From a virus, in IMG/VR virus record IMGVR_UViG_3300023172_000011, positions 54,643 to 118,642 of that record: a DNA stretch of 64,000 bases; one strand, given 5' to 3'. Below are positions 7,732 through 18,500 of this stretch, piece after piece. Under the pieces are notes generated by a model, which saw nothing but the letters and a program-made list of their open reading frames with translations, did no database searches and was not told where the DNA came from. How positions within the stretch are numbered: the stretch's first letter is position 1; each line of letters opens with the position of its first letter. The position numbers and the translations under genes are program-made.

Positions 7732-10700
7732 TCAGTCATAACCAGCTTCTGTAATTTCAAATTGAACTCTTGAATTAGTGCATGGAGATTCGGTTTTTGC
7801 CGTTCCTTCACAGTGACAGTCTTCAGTCCACCAGCCGCTATTGAAGGTTAATGCTGGAGGGGATGGCATGTCATTAATAAACCCATTTCCACAATCACAA
7901 GAGTGGAAGTCTACACACCGTTTGTCAGCACTACATAATCCATTTATCCAATCAACTTCACAGCTACATTTATCTGGATACATTATAGATCCAGCAGCAA
8001 ATGACATATATTGATACTGATCACACTGCCAAACTGGAGCATATCCGGTGTCATCAATTCTATAATATTTTCCATCGCAGGTATTTTTCATCCATCCGGC
8101 TTCTACACCAGTTGTTGCATAGGAATAAGAGACGGAGATTGTACCAGAGGGAGGAACATAACAGGTGCCTATATTAGTTCCACCGTAGGTTCCTGAAAAT
8201 TCTGGCATATCAACTAGATTGTCTGCACTAATCCATGCTCCAGTAGTTCCAATTATCTTTAGAACAGGGAATGGACCACTTTCACAGGTTGGATATGGAC
8301 AACTTCCCGGAGAGGGAATGCCTGACGCACATAAGTAGTCAGCATTTGCAGATTCTCCAACATATGTAGCTAGTCTGAATTGCTGACACTGTCCTTTTCG
8401 GGGGTCAACATTATAGTTGCATTGACTATCACCACAAGAACATGGAGGATTTGCTATATTGCCAAGACATGCTGTTGCGGGCCATTCTTGCACCCCTCTT
8501 AGCAATGTAGGAGGATCTCTCTCGACCCCTTTTCTAGCAATACGATTAAGTGAGCATTCCACATCTATCATTATTTTAAATGGGTTAAATAAACACTGAT
8601 GATTTCCAGAAACAGGAGTTCCGCTAGCTCTAATTAGTCCCGTTTGTGACTCGTCTAAAGAAACTCCAAACCTATCAAGATAGTAGCCCATAGACTCAAA
8701 ACCATTAGAAGTAAATGTTTTTGGCTGATGTATGCCCGCTAAGATAGTATGTTCACTATGTAATGGTAATTGTGACACACATCCAGTTCCAACAACAGTA
8801 CAGCTTTTAACATCTGAAGCAAATCTCCATCCGGGATGGACGACTCCAATTAAAGGTAGATAGTCATCTACTATGATTGTTACATCGTCAATATGAACTC
8901 CACTCTGAATCGTTGCTAATACTTCATCATCACACCAGTCTCTAAATCTCAATACCTGCTCTCGGTTTAAATCATCACCTTCTCCCGCACTTGTATACCC
9001 ATCAAAACCATAGCCGGTTTTAAACTGACTTGTCGTAGTGCAAACACTAGGTGCGGCAAAAGCAGCTACCTTAGTTCCACTAGCATAGTGATGTCTTGGA
9101 AACAACATCTTATTGCACCATAGTTCACCACCACACTCAGATGAATCTTGAACGCAACTGTGTTTTTTATTTGTTTCAAATATTCCATAAAAGTTAAGTG
9201 GATCATAATATTTTCCAGTTTCAAAAATTGTTGTAGAAACTGGCGGATCTGGTCCAAGGCCGCTACAATTGAATTGACCATCGCCATCTCTATTTATTGA
9301 AGGAATTAAATTTCCGGTAGTTACTGTCGGCAGATGACCACTTGAATAAAATAAATTAAAATAATTCCATACATGACTATATGAAGAACCCGGAGATGAA
9401 AATTGATAATCTTGATTTACATAAACACCCGATGACGGATGAATACTGCATGGAGCCTCATATGCTGGAGTAACAGTGTCTGCTTCTAAGGCATAAGGAA
9501 TGATATGGCAAAGACCCTCTCCACTGTAGGCACCAGCAGCAACTGCTACACAAACTTGTTCTCCCTCCCCATCGACAATTTGCTCATACCAAGTTCTGTC
9601 GTGCTCATGGTATTCTCTAGAAAGGTCTAATCTATATTGTGTGTCTCCAGTAGGACCAATAAAGCAGTCGATCTTATTTACAATTGCAACTTCGGGAGCA
9701 CATCTTTTCTTGCGAACTTCAACGCCAGAAAATGGCAGTTCATCACCAACTAATCCGTGATATATTGGATTGCCACAACTTTTGCTTCCAACGTTAGAAT
9801 CCTGACTGCAATCTACTGCTGAACATTCAACTACTGATCCGGGATAGTCTCCTTTGGACATTTGTCCACACTCACCACCAATGTATGGTTCATTCAACTC
9901 ATATTTAATCCCGCTGACTAATCCATTCACCCCATGATTCCAGTCCCACCAATCTGTTGAAGAAAAGGTGCCTAGATTAATACCCATGTATGGACATGGA
10001 GGGCCACAAGATAAATCTGTTGGTCCTATTACAGTTCCATTGGCTCCACTAGCTCCAATCCAATAAATTGTCGCACAGCTACTTCCAGATGTTAAAACAG
10101 GCTGATGATTAGAATCAATTTCATATATAGCAGCTAATGTTGGATCTTGACAATCACAAAAACACGAATTAAATTGATAGTTTGACGGTGCCCTAGCGGG
10201 TTCTACACCTTCAAATCCAATTTGTTCATCACACAAACAAGAGATACCGCCACCACCGGGACGAAATGTTTCTATTCCCGTGGGGCATGTATTACATAAT
10301 GTATTTCCACTACAAGGATTTTCAGATGGGCTTACTGGATTTGGACATCCATAAAAATATCTGCTTCCATTAGATGCCGTTAACTCACATCCATAAGCAT
10401 AAATAGTATCTCCCGGACAAAATCCAAATAAATTGTTTACTTCATAAAAATCTCCAGAAGTAAGGCATCGTGCTAGGGTATCAATATGTCTTAAACCATA
10501 GGCAGTCATATTTCTAAACAAGTCTACATATTGAGGTACTACAGCATATAATGTAGTTTTTAATTCTAGATCTCCAGCAGAACCAACCCTAGCAGGATAA
10601 TGGTGTTGACAAGAAGCTCCACCATCCCATAATGCAGCCACTGGATTACTTTCATATTTCGCCTCTGGATATCTAGGATCTATTAAATAATCGTGAAATC

Positions 10701-13700
10701 CGGGACATGCAAGCTCTACCTTTGCAAAAATTCTATAGCCGCATCCGGCTGTTTCTAAATAATCCTGATCTAAGTACCTACTTTTATATGAAGCACAACT
10801 AACAACTTCTCCCAAGTCTCCACCACCGTCCCGACTGCTTCTCCATCCAATTACAATCTCGCTGCTGGGAATTACAACAGGCTCTAATGTTGCAGAAAAT
10901 CCGTCTTCGGAGCTAAGGCATCCACAGGTTTCACCAGTATATGCATGTCCATATTCTTTACGTAATCCATCTCCGCTGGCACAATAATCATTTCCATATC
11001 CATCCGCACAGGTAAATAATCCCGGCTCTAGTTTCGGATTTAGAAATCCGGGATCACCATATTTACAGTAGTTATGTCCGTATCTATCAGCCTCGTCCCA
11101 AATATATTCAGTCCCTAATCCACTAAATTTTATATGGAGCGGCTCGGCCTTCATGTTTGCACTAACACATCCAAGACATCTATCATCAACTTCCCATTCA
11201 ATAAAGAACGGAACTCCATCAGTAGGCCATCCATTATGAGTGCCAAGAACATTTGTGTAAGTTCCACTAGCATCATAATCTATATGATTGCATTCTGGTG
11301 TCCCGCAGCAGCTAAATTCGCCACATTTTGTTGTAAAGTAAGGAGCAATTACGGCTTTGTTTGTGTCAGCTAATCCCCACCATCCATATCCACTTCCTCC
11401 ATATTGGAAAAAGTCACCACCCTCATCGTCCCTGCTGGATGTTCCACTACTCCATAATCCACTAGAGGGGTTGAATGGTGCTGGAATTGGGGCTGTGACA
11501 CTCCAGTACATAGGCTCATCAATGTCTATTAACGGAGTTTGATTAGTGTAGGTTTTTTCATGATTTAACTTAGCAAACGCCTTAGTAATAACATCCTTTC
11601 TATTACGGTCTTCTTTACCGCATAAATTCATAATGTAACCATATGTAGTATATGGCTGTCGTATATTACAGGCACAGCAAGATGTATGTAGTGGATCACA
11701 AAATTCTGTGTTAGGATCAGTATAATTCGGACCTTCATATAGATTATACTGCTGAAGCTGATACCTTGCGTCCAAGCATCCATATCCAGTCGGATCAATA
11801 TCGAAGTTTGGCAGTGTCGGGAAGGTCATTACTGAAGGAATAGATACATGTACTGGAGGTCGTTGTCCATCAGGCGGGTCTTCACCACAATCGCATACAC
11901 AGGGAGATCCCGGTTTCCTACCGGCCCAAGCACGGGCAAGATTAATAAACATATGAATTTCTTGACCGGCCAACTGCCTTTTTAGATCATTCATATCTGC
12001 CGGTTCAGAATTTTCCCATCCTCCCAGCGGAAGACCAGAGCTGTCAAATGAACACTTGTCATTAAAGTCGCATCCACGATAAACAAAAGCTAATCTAGGT
12101 AGTCGATTTTGTTTATATTTTTCCGTCTCGGTTTCACATTCATTATACTTATCAAATTGGGTTACACAGTCTGGAAATATTTCAAGGGTCGCTCTTTTGC
12201 TGTAACATGTAGCGTTTTTATTTTTCAGCCGCGTTTGTTTTTGTTCTAGTCTTTTTGCATCATCACAAGCATCTACATTGAAGAAGGGGCCGTAATACGA
12301 CATCTCTCTCTGTAAATATGGAATTCCGCTCATATACGATCCAGAAAAGGTGATTAATTCTTCACCACTCTGAATAATTGCGTACCCACCACTCACTGAT
12401 ACATAATTTTGATCAAATCTTGGACTGTCGGCATCAACATTTGAAGTAATTGTATTAAACAGTCCGTAATTGTATCTCCATTCTCTATCTCTATTAGACT
12501 GGCGAATATTTTTCGGATTATTTAAGACTCTCCTGAAGTCTACATGAAAGTCAGTATTACAGGTAGATTTCCATCTATCATCAACTCCATATGCAGCCAG
12601 TCCGCAGCATGTGTCAGTATCATACGTATTAAATGCTATCCAATGATCACCACTTTCCGTGGCTAATCCAGATAAAGAGAAGATCTCTTCACCTTGAGTA
12701 CCTACAAATTTTGCTGAAGTATAATTAGATTCATGGGTAACATCAAATAATGTATAAGACCCATTAAATTGTCCACTAACGGTGTTATATAATCCTAAAG
12801 TCATTCCATTTTTTAAACCGCTGGCTGCACCATCGCCATAAGTGAAACGTGCTTGTATAAAATCATCTTGGGCGGAACGATAAATTCCACTAGCATTTGT
12901 AAAACCACCGGCGTATTCTCCTGCTACTGCACCGTCAGGTCTACAACCGGATTCATAATTATAGTAATTTGAAATACCAGTTAGCTTGGCTCGGTTTTGA
13001 TTATGCTCGTACTTCTCAAAGCGGTGACTTTCTCTAGCAATATTTTGCTTAGGCTCCCCACTACAATCTAATAGGTATCCGGGAGGAGCGTATAGATCTT
13101 CAGTCTCATAACAGTTTTCTATACTAGATAGTCTCCATGCACCACTAAGGTTTTTAAATATCTTTGTGCTGAAGTTTATCTTATTTCCCCAGCCAAAATT
13201 CTCTGGAGTTTTCTTAAAAACCTTGTTTGGGCTTGTAGTGTCGCAAGAATTTTCATCAGATGTTACATATTCTATAAGCCCTTTTGGTCTATCTACTAGG
13301 TAAGTCTCGGCACCTCCCCTGTCTTTTGGTGGAGTGCTGGTATCTAAATCTCCAGCCTGATCATAATGTTTTTTATATGTAGGGGCTAATGACGAGTCGT
13401 AAGGATCATAAACGGTCCTATAAAATACATCAGGACGTTGTTCATTCATAAATGGCCCATAAGTCACACTGCCACATGTTTTTGTGGCTGAATGATCTTC
13501 GTCATGACCGTCAAAGAAATCGTAGTAGCTTGTACCCCATGTGGCCCAGCCAGATATTAAAACATTATCCTCTATAGTTCCAAAGCCCCAAAAGTCGGGG
13601 TTGGCTATGATCTTAACTTTTATATTCTTAGAAAGAGATATACCGTTTGATTCACTTAGGTCGTATGTGGCACCTTCACTACAAAATTCTACATTTATAC

Positions 13701-13755
13701 ATTGTTTGCCACATGAATAACAGGGAGTGTCCCCGCTCTGAGTTATAAAAGCCAT
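7732..13755 (-). CDS. Giant Cys-rich virion protein (tail tip or adhesin candidate)
   Basis: A 2007-residue protein, the last gene of the late operon. I count about 95 Cys by eye, near 5 %, spread along the whole chain and often in CxC or CxCxC patterns (CVCDCGE, SCFCDCQD, PCSCGD, DCHCEG). The rest is rich in Gly, Ser, Tyr and Asp, with many SG-containing turns, typical of beta-rich phage surface proteins. No enzyme motif and no signal peptide is seen. Position after the tape measure and tail-tip genes suggests an exposed tail-tip or receptor-binding component. So many Cys in a protein made in a reducing cytoplasm point either to metal binding or to disulfide locking after release. Confidence 0.7.
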   Translation of the reverse strand: MAFITQSGDTPCYSCGKQCINVEFCSEGATYDLSESNGISLSKNIKVKIIANPDFWGFGTIEDNVLISGWATWGTSYYDFFDGHDEDHSATKTCGSVTYGPFMNEQRPDVFYRTVYDPYDSSLAPTYKKHYDQAGDLDTSTPPKDRGGAETYLVDRPKGLIEYVTSDENSCDTTSPNKVFKKTPENFGWGNKINFSTKIFKNLSGAWRLSSIENCYETEDLYAPPGYLLDCSGEPKQNIARESHRFEKYEHNQNRAKLTGISNYYNYESGCRPDGAVAGEYAGGFTNASGIYRSAQDDFIQARFTYGDGAASGLKNGMTLGLYNTVSGQFNGSYTLFDVTHESNYTSAKFVGTQGEEIFSLSGLATESGDHWIAFNTYDTDTCCGLAAYGVDDRWKSTCNTDFHVDFRRVLNNPKNIRQSNRDREWRYNYGLFNTITSNVDADSPRFDQNYVSVSGGYAIIQSGEELITFSGSYMSGIPYLQREMSYYGPFFNVDACDDAKRLEQKQTRLKNKNATCYSKRATLEIFPDCVTQFDKYNECETETEKYKQNRLPRLAFVYRGCDFNDKCSFDSSGLPLGGWENSEPADMNDLKRQLAGQEIHMFINLARAWAGRKPGSPCVCDCGEDPPDGQRPPVHVSIPSVMTFPTLPNFDIDPTGYGCLDARYQLQQYNLYEGPNYTDPNTEFCDPLHTSCCACNIRQPYTTYGYIMNLCGKEDRNRKDVITKAFAKLNHEKTYTNQTPLIDIDEPMYWSVTAPIPAPFNPSSGLWSSGTSSRDDEGGDFFQYGGSGYGWWGLADTNKAVIAPYFTTKCGEFSCCGTPECNHIDYDASGTYTNVLGTHNGWPTDGVPFFIEWEVDDRCLGCVSANMKAEPLHIKFSGLGTEYIWDEADRYGHNYCKYGDPGFLNPKLEPGLFTCADGYGNDYCASGDGLRKEYGHAYTGETCGCLSSEDGFSATLEPVVIPSSEIVIGWRSSRDGGGDLGEVVSCASYKSRYLDQDYLETAGCGYRIFAKVELACPGFHDYLIDPRYPEAKYESNPVAALWDGGASCQHHYPARVGSAGDLELKTTLYAVVPQYVDLFRNMTAYGLRHIDTLARCLTSGDFYEVNNLFGFCPGDTIYAYGCELTASNGSRYFYGCPNPVSPSENPCSGNTLCNTCPTGIETFRPGGGGISCLCDEQIGFEGVEPARAPSNYQFNSCFCDCQDPTLAAIYEIDSNHQPVLTSGSSCATIYWIGASGANGTVIGPTDLSCGPPCPYMGINLGTFSSTDWWDWNHGVNGLVSGIKYELNEPYIGGECGQMSKGDYPGSVVECSAVDCSQDSNVGSKSCGNPIYHGLVGDELPFSGVEVRKKRCAPEVAIVNKIDCFIGPTGDTQYRLDLSREYHEHDRTWYEQIVDGEGEQVCVAVAAGAYSGEGLCHIIPYALEADTVTPAYEAPCSIHPSSGVYVNQDYQFSSPGSSYSHVWNYFNLFYSSGHLPTVTTGNLIPSINRDGDGQFNCSGLGPDPPVSTTIFETGKYYDPLNFYGIFETNKKHSCVQDSSECGGELWCNKMLFPRHHYASGTKVAAFAAPSVCTTTSQFKTGYGFDGYTSAGEGDDLNREQVLRFRDWCDDEVLATIQSGVHIDDVTIIVDDYLPLIGVVHPGWRFASDVKSCTVVGTGCVSQLPLHSEHTILAGIHQPKTFTSNGFESMGYYLDRFGVSLDESQTGLIRASGTPVSGNHQCLFNPFKIMIDVECSLNRIARKGVERDPPTLLRGVQEWPATACLGNIANPPCSCGDSQCNYNVDPRKGQCQQFRLATYVGESANADYLCASGIPSPGSCPYPTCESGPFPVLKIIGTTGAWISADNLVDMPEFSGTYGGTNIGTCYVPPSGTISVSYSYATTGVEAGWMKNTCDGKYYRIDDTGYAPVWQCDQYQYMSFAAGSIMYPDKCSCEVDWINGLCSADKRCVDFHSCDCGNGFINDMPSPPALTFNSGWWTEDCHCEGTAKTESPCTNSRVQFEITEAGYD

Positions 13756-13765
13756 TTTTAAATTC

Positions 13766-15526
13766 CTAATTATTTATAAGTGCCGTGTCTTCTCCACACC
13801 ACTCACAGGTCTTATATCCTTGTGTTTGTAATTTTAATGTACAGGATTGTAAAGTGCCATTATCACATTCTACATGCGTAACAACTTGCTGAGATTTAAA
13901 CTCTGCCTGAGTCACCCAATGTATTGGTAGACTCTCTGTTTCAGCAGTTGCATTATTTGCATAGATTTGAACGGGACATGTTAATCCATAATTTGTTAAA
14001 CCAGTGTTTGGATCTAACGTTCCGCTTGTTAGTTTACCATCAGAAAATACTAAACTTAGACTAGCACAAATATCGCAACCAGAATATAGTGCAAATCCTC
14101 CATAAGTATAACCAGATCCAGACGAGGTGACTTGAAAAGAGCCATTACCGCTTGTATCAATCACGATTTGACCACGAGCATTTTCTCCAGATCCGCCAAT
14201 AAAAGACCCTGTATTTACATTTTTTCTACGTCCAGTATCTACAGTGAATGCTAAATCTCCAACATCAAATGATTGACGTAAAGGATTTTCTATCAACACT
14301 CTTTTACCAGTAGAATCGCTACCATGTTGTGTGCCGCATCCACTATTTGTAATATGTCCACAGTCTTGACAGTCATTGGTCCATATATTATAATAATTTT
14401 GACCTACCGAATCTTTAGTTTCGCGAATAATAAATGCTTCATAAAATGGAAACTCTAAACTTGTATAATCCAGTTGTTCATAATAATTTTTGTTATCTTC
14501 ATTTGCAGTATATGCTAGATATTCAGGATCATATATAGCCTCGGTAGAATCAAAAGCCCTCATATTTTGTGGGGCATTTCTACTATATTGATCTCTGCTA
14601 TTACTTCTATCAACCTCAAACGAAAAACTTGGGGGAGTGTAAACGTTGGTTAATTTTACTAAATATATCTTAGTAGTATTTCCTCCGGTCCAAACGCCTC
14701 TCGCATCATCCCATCTTAAATCAACAGGTCCAGACTTCCACAAATGCGGATTGTACATTGCTTGTGGATGAAAAGTACTGCCACTTGATGGAACGGGATT
14801 ACCTCCAGTATCGTATCCCCATCCAGTTAAAACCATTGGTGCTTTAAAGCCAACGCCTCTAATGCCTTCAGTTTCTACTATATGTCTGCCCCAATGATCC
14901 TTTTCAAAATAAAAGTCAATAGGAGACCCAGATCCGCTAGGGTAAATCCCAGTGTCTCCAACAAATCCGCCACTTCCATTTATACCAGAATCTTTTGGAT
15001 TATAATTTAAAGCCATTGCAATATTATGACCGCTAGACATCCACGGATCATTAGCAACAGAATATCCGCCCTTTGGATTTATTCCATCTAAAACATTGAA
15101 TGGATTGAATGGATTTAGCTCTCTTGCAGTTGGATCGCCGCCTTCCGCTTCTGTAGGCTTTGTCCAATATGGTAGCCATTTTCCCGCTCTGTATTCATCC
15201 GTTTGAGTTGTATACGGATAAAATACCGCATCTAGACTTGTAGCACCAATAAGATTCCAAGGATGTCTTCCAGAATATGCAGTTTCCGTAGATGGTATTT
15301 CATTAAATTTTCTAGCACTGTTCGCAAATTCACTATACTGCATGAATCCAACTTGTGCCTGTGGAATTTCATGATAAGTTGCACTTTTAACTGGCGAATC
15401 AGCGGTCGCATTTATTCTAGTTCCAGTGGCAGAAACATTGCCCTGTGCCCGCAATGCTTCAGTAATCTCGCCTACAAGAATTAAAGACGCTGGATTATAT
15501 GACCAACCTAACTGTTCCTTAGTCAT
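13766..15526 (-). CDS. Tail-tip structural protein
   Basis: A 586-residue protein in the tail module, 10 bases upstream of the Cys-rich giant and 4 bases downstream of the preceding tail gene. It is rich in Tyr, Gly, Ser and Asn and lacks catalytic motifs. The C-terminal 250 residues contain Cys pairs (NDCQDCG, SGCDICAS, ECDNG, CEWCGED) like those of its giant neighbour, suggesting that the two contact each other or share a metal-binding design. The tail role is inferred from position. Confidence 0.6.
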   Translation of the reverse strand: MTKEQLGWSYNPASLILVGEITEALRAQGNVSATGTRINATADSPVKSATYHEIPQAQVGFMQYSEFANSARKFNEIPSTETAYSGRHPWNLIGATSLDAVFYPYTTQTDEYRAGKWLPYWTKPTEAEGGDPTARELNPFNPFNVLDGINPKGGYSVANDPWMSSGHNIAMALNYNPKDSGINGSGGFVGDTGIYPSGSGSPIDFYFEKDHWGRHIVETEGIRGVGFKAPMVLTGWGYDTGGNPVPSSGSTFHPQAMYNPHLWKSGPVDLRWDDARGVWTGGNTTKIYLVKLTNVYTPPSFSFEVDRSNSRDQYSRNAPQNMRAFDSTEAIYDPEYLAYTANEDNKNYYEQLDYTSLEFPFYEAFIIRETKDSVGQNYYNIWTNDCQDCGHITNSGCGTQHGSDSTGKRVLIENPLRQSFDVGDLAFTVDTGRRKNVNTGSFIGGSGENARGQIVIDTSGNGSFQVTSSGSGYTYGGFALYSGCDICASLSLVFSDGKLTSGTLDPNTGLTNYGLTCPVQIYANNATAETESLPIHWVTQAEFKSQQVVTHVECDNGTLQSCTLKLQTQGYKTCEWCGEDTALINN

Positions 15527-15530
15527 TGTA

Positions 15531-18500
15531 TTACCTTAATTTAAGTTTCTTTAACTTATTAGATATTTTAGTTATATTCTTCTCAATATCTCTATTATTT
15601 TTGCCAAATCTTGGAGAAATTGTCTTAAAAGTATAAGTAGTGTCAATCTGGTCTGAACTTACATTGATTTTAATGTCTGTAACTTGTTGCAGTCCGTAAA
15701 GACCGTCTCCAATTCTAGTAATTGCTGGAGCACCCGGAATGGAAAAGCTGCCTTCTTCAACTGCAAACAAAGCAAAGTCATCAATAGCATTTGCTCTACC
15801 CTGTGCGGCAAGATTCATTCCGGTCAATCCGCTAGTTTGAGACAAGTCATAAGATCCAAATGTTCCAAATCCCACTGGAATTAGAAAGTTCTCTGGAACC
15901 AATGATTCGTCTTGCTCATATTCTATTTTACCTCTGAATGGAACATATGGTAGACTTGTCATCCAAGGACCATAAACATATCTCGTAGAAATTTGAGCAT
16001 AATTTATAGATTTAGGAGAAACGCATACTTTAAATGGCTGAAGGTTTTCTACAACATCGTCGGATGTTATTTTATATTGTCTTGCTTTACCGCTTGCTGC
16101 AAGATAAGATGTCTCCCATGTTGAACAGCCATCTAAGTCTCCAGCGTTAACATCCGTAGCACCAATAAATCTCTTGAATGCATCTGCACTTGGCACATTG
16201 GTTAAACCCTTTCCTTGTGCAAGCCCCGGCTTAGGCTGTGGCAAGAAAACTCTGTCAGTAGTAAACTTTACGAACGGGAAACAGAATCTTCCATTGTCAC
16301 TATATTCTAAGCTAGTTAATGCTGGAACAATGGCATTCAACCATTCCGGCTGTGTTTCTCTTGGTATTCCAATTACTCCACTATAAGCAAAATATCCAGA
16401 TGGTGTAGGATCGCCGTCAGCTATAGACCTACAAACTGAAGGAGTGCATTGTCCATTATTGAGAGTATAGTTTGATAAATTGTTTGAGGTGTTAGTACTT
16501 CCAGCCTTCGTGACACTCTCTGGGCCAAGTCCAGATGAGCTATATTCCTGAAAATACCGTCTATGTCCAGTTACAATAGAACTGAAGGGAAGTGATGCTC
16601 TAGTATAAATAGCATCATAGCCATATGGTAAAAAGCTGTATTGATTTTCAATATTAGACGGAGATGCGTGTAAAATAGAGTAACTGCCATATTTTGTAAT
16701 ACATAGAGAGTCTAGATTATATTCTGAAAAGTTAAATACCTTTACATTTGCACCGTTGAACAAATTTTTCAAGTCAGCGGCATAATTCTCGTCCCATCCA
16801 GCACCATCTCCAATAAAACTATGATCATAGTTAATAAATGGAGATACCTTGCCGTCATTGATAAACATATTGCTCTGTGGAATTTGCCTAGCATAATACT
16901 GAGAAGGTTCTACATATGCTGAGTCAGTTAATTCCCAAGAACGTTTAAAGTTTCCAACTAGATTATCGCCATTTAAATCTTCTATAGTTTTTAAATAAGG
17001 TACTGGTGCATACCATGATTTGCCGTAATGGGTATCCCCAATAGTTTTTACACGCTCATAAATTAATGGCAAAATATAGTCTCTTATCTGTGCATTAGCA
17101 AAAGCACATGTTAATACTGGTGGACATTGACCAGTAACTTCTACATCGCTATATACCGGATTTCCATCGTCATCGCATCCAGTCAATTGTTTTTCAATAT
17201 ACGTAGCTGCCGGAACTTCTGTTCCATCTTCAGTTAAGCATGGTTGTGGCTGACCATCAGGATCATAGGTTTCTGTAACTATACTTTGAGTTGTGAGACT
17301 CTGAGTAAATAAATTTCCAATACCTAATATATCACAAGCCCCAGCATAACCGATGCCTCCAGCGGCATTTTGTTTTTTAGTAGACTCTTCTTTATCTTCT
17401 TGCGAACTTTCATCTTCACCCGTTGGAGGCACAACACAATTAGGATAAAAATGCTCTCGTAAATTAATAAACTTCTTGCTTTTATAATCATTAAAGAATG
17501 CATCCCAGCTACCCTTGCCGGTCATAGCACATCTAATTTCTAACATAGATGCCGCATAGATACCATTTTTAAACACTCCCGGAACTGTTAATCCTGCAAA
17601 GTCACTACGCATATCAATTAAAATAAAATCATCAACATCTCTAGGATCTAACATGTTTGTAATTACTGGAATTTTTCTAGTAGACGTTTCATTTAGTCCT
17701 AACGAATCAGTAGCAGTATCAGCAGTTTCTCTAGGATCTGAAGCATTTGGTATAATAATATCGCCCCAGTATTGACGAAGATATTTTCTAGGAACGCTAA
17801 CTAATCTTGTTTGATAACCTCCCGTAACAACTTTCATTGTTGTTAAATCGTTTAGTTTGATAGAAACGTCAGAATTCTTTATCTTTAGATCAGATAGTTT
17901 GCTAGAATCCCAATATCCTGTAGCAACAGGAAAAGTTCCACCGTTAGCAATTGATTGTGTACCTACTCCAGTAAAGCCTTCATCGGCAGAATCTATACCG
18001 CTAGAATCTAATGGATCAGAATATGTTGTATCATTTAGATCCGCCAATCCATAATCTGTATTATTGACTGGTCTCTTTCCGGGGTGTATCCCATCTTGAG
18101 TAGTCCAATATGAATCTTTAATATCTGGAACTTCTAAACCAATAATGTTATAAGCAATATTACTAAAAGGTCTAGATCCATTAAAAAATGAATTCTTATT
18201 TAGAACTTTGATTCTTATCGTCCCGCCGTATTTGCCGCCTTCTTCTGTAAACTTGCTATTATTTAAAGGCCAGTTACATATAGCGTTCTGAGTCCAGTTG
18301 GGATCATCCTCCTGTAATGTAGGATCGCCAATAGGATTACCATCAATATCAGTATTTTTATTCAAGTCAATATAGCAGAAGTATTCTAGATTTGCTTCTT
18401 GACAAATTTCAGACACTATCTCTGCTATGCTTTTACTAGATCCGCCCACTCTAAATTGAGGGCCAATATTTGGTGAGGCATCAATAACTTGATTGTAAAA

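Noticed and set aside
9066-9287. ORFs in other frames across the tail genes, for example on the minus strand at 9066-9287
   Set aside because: They lie wholly inside large, well-supported genes, lack ribosome sites and have no recognisable domains.
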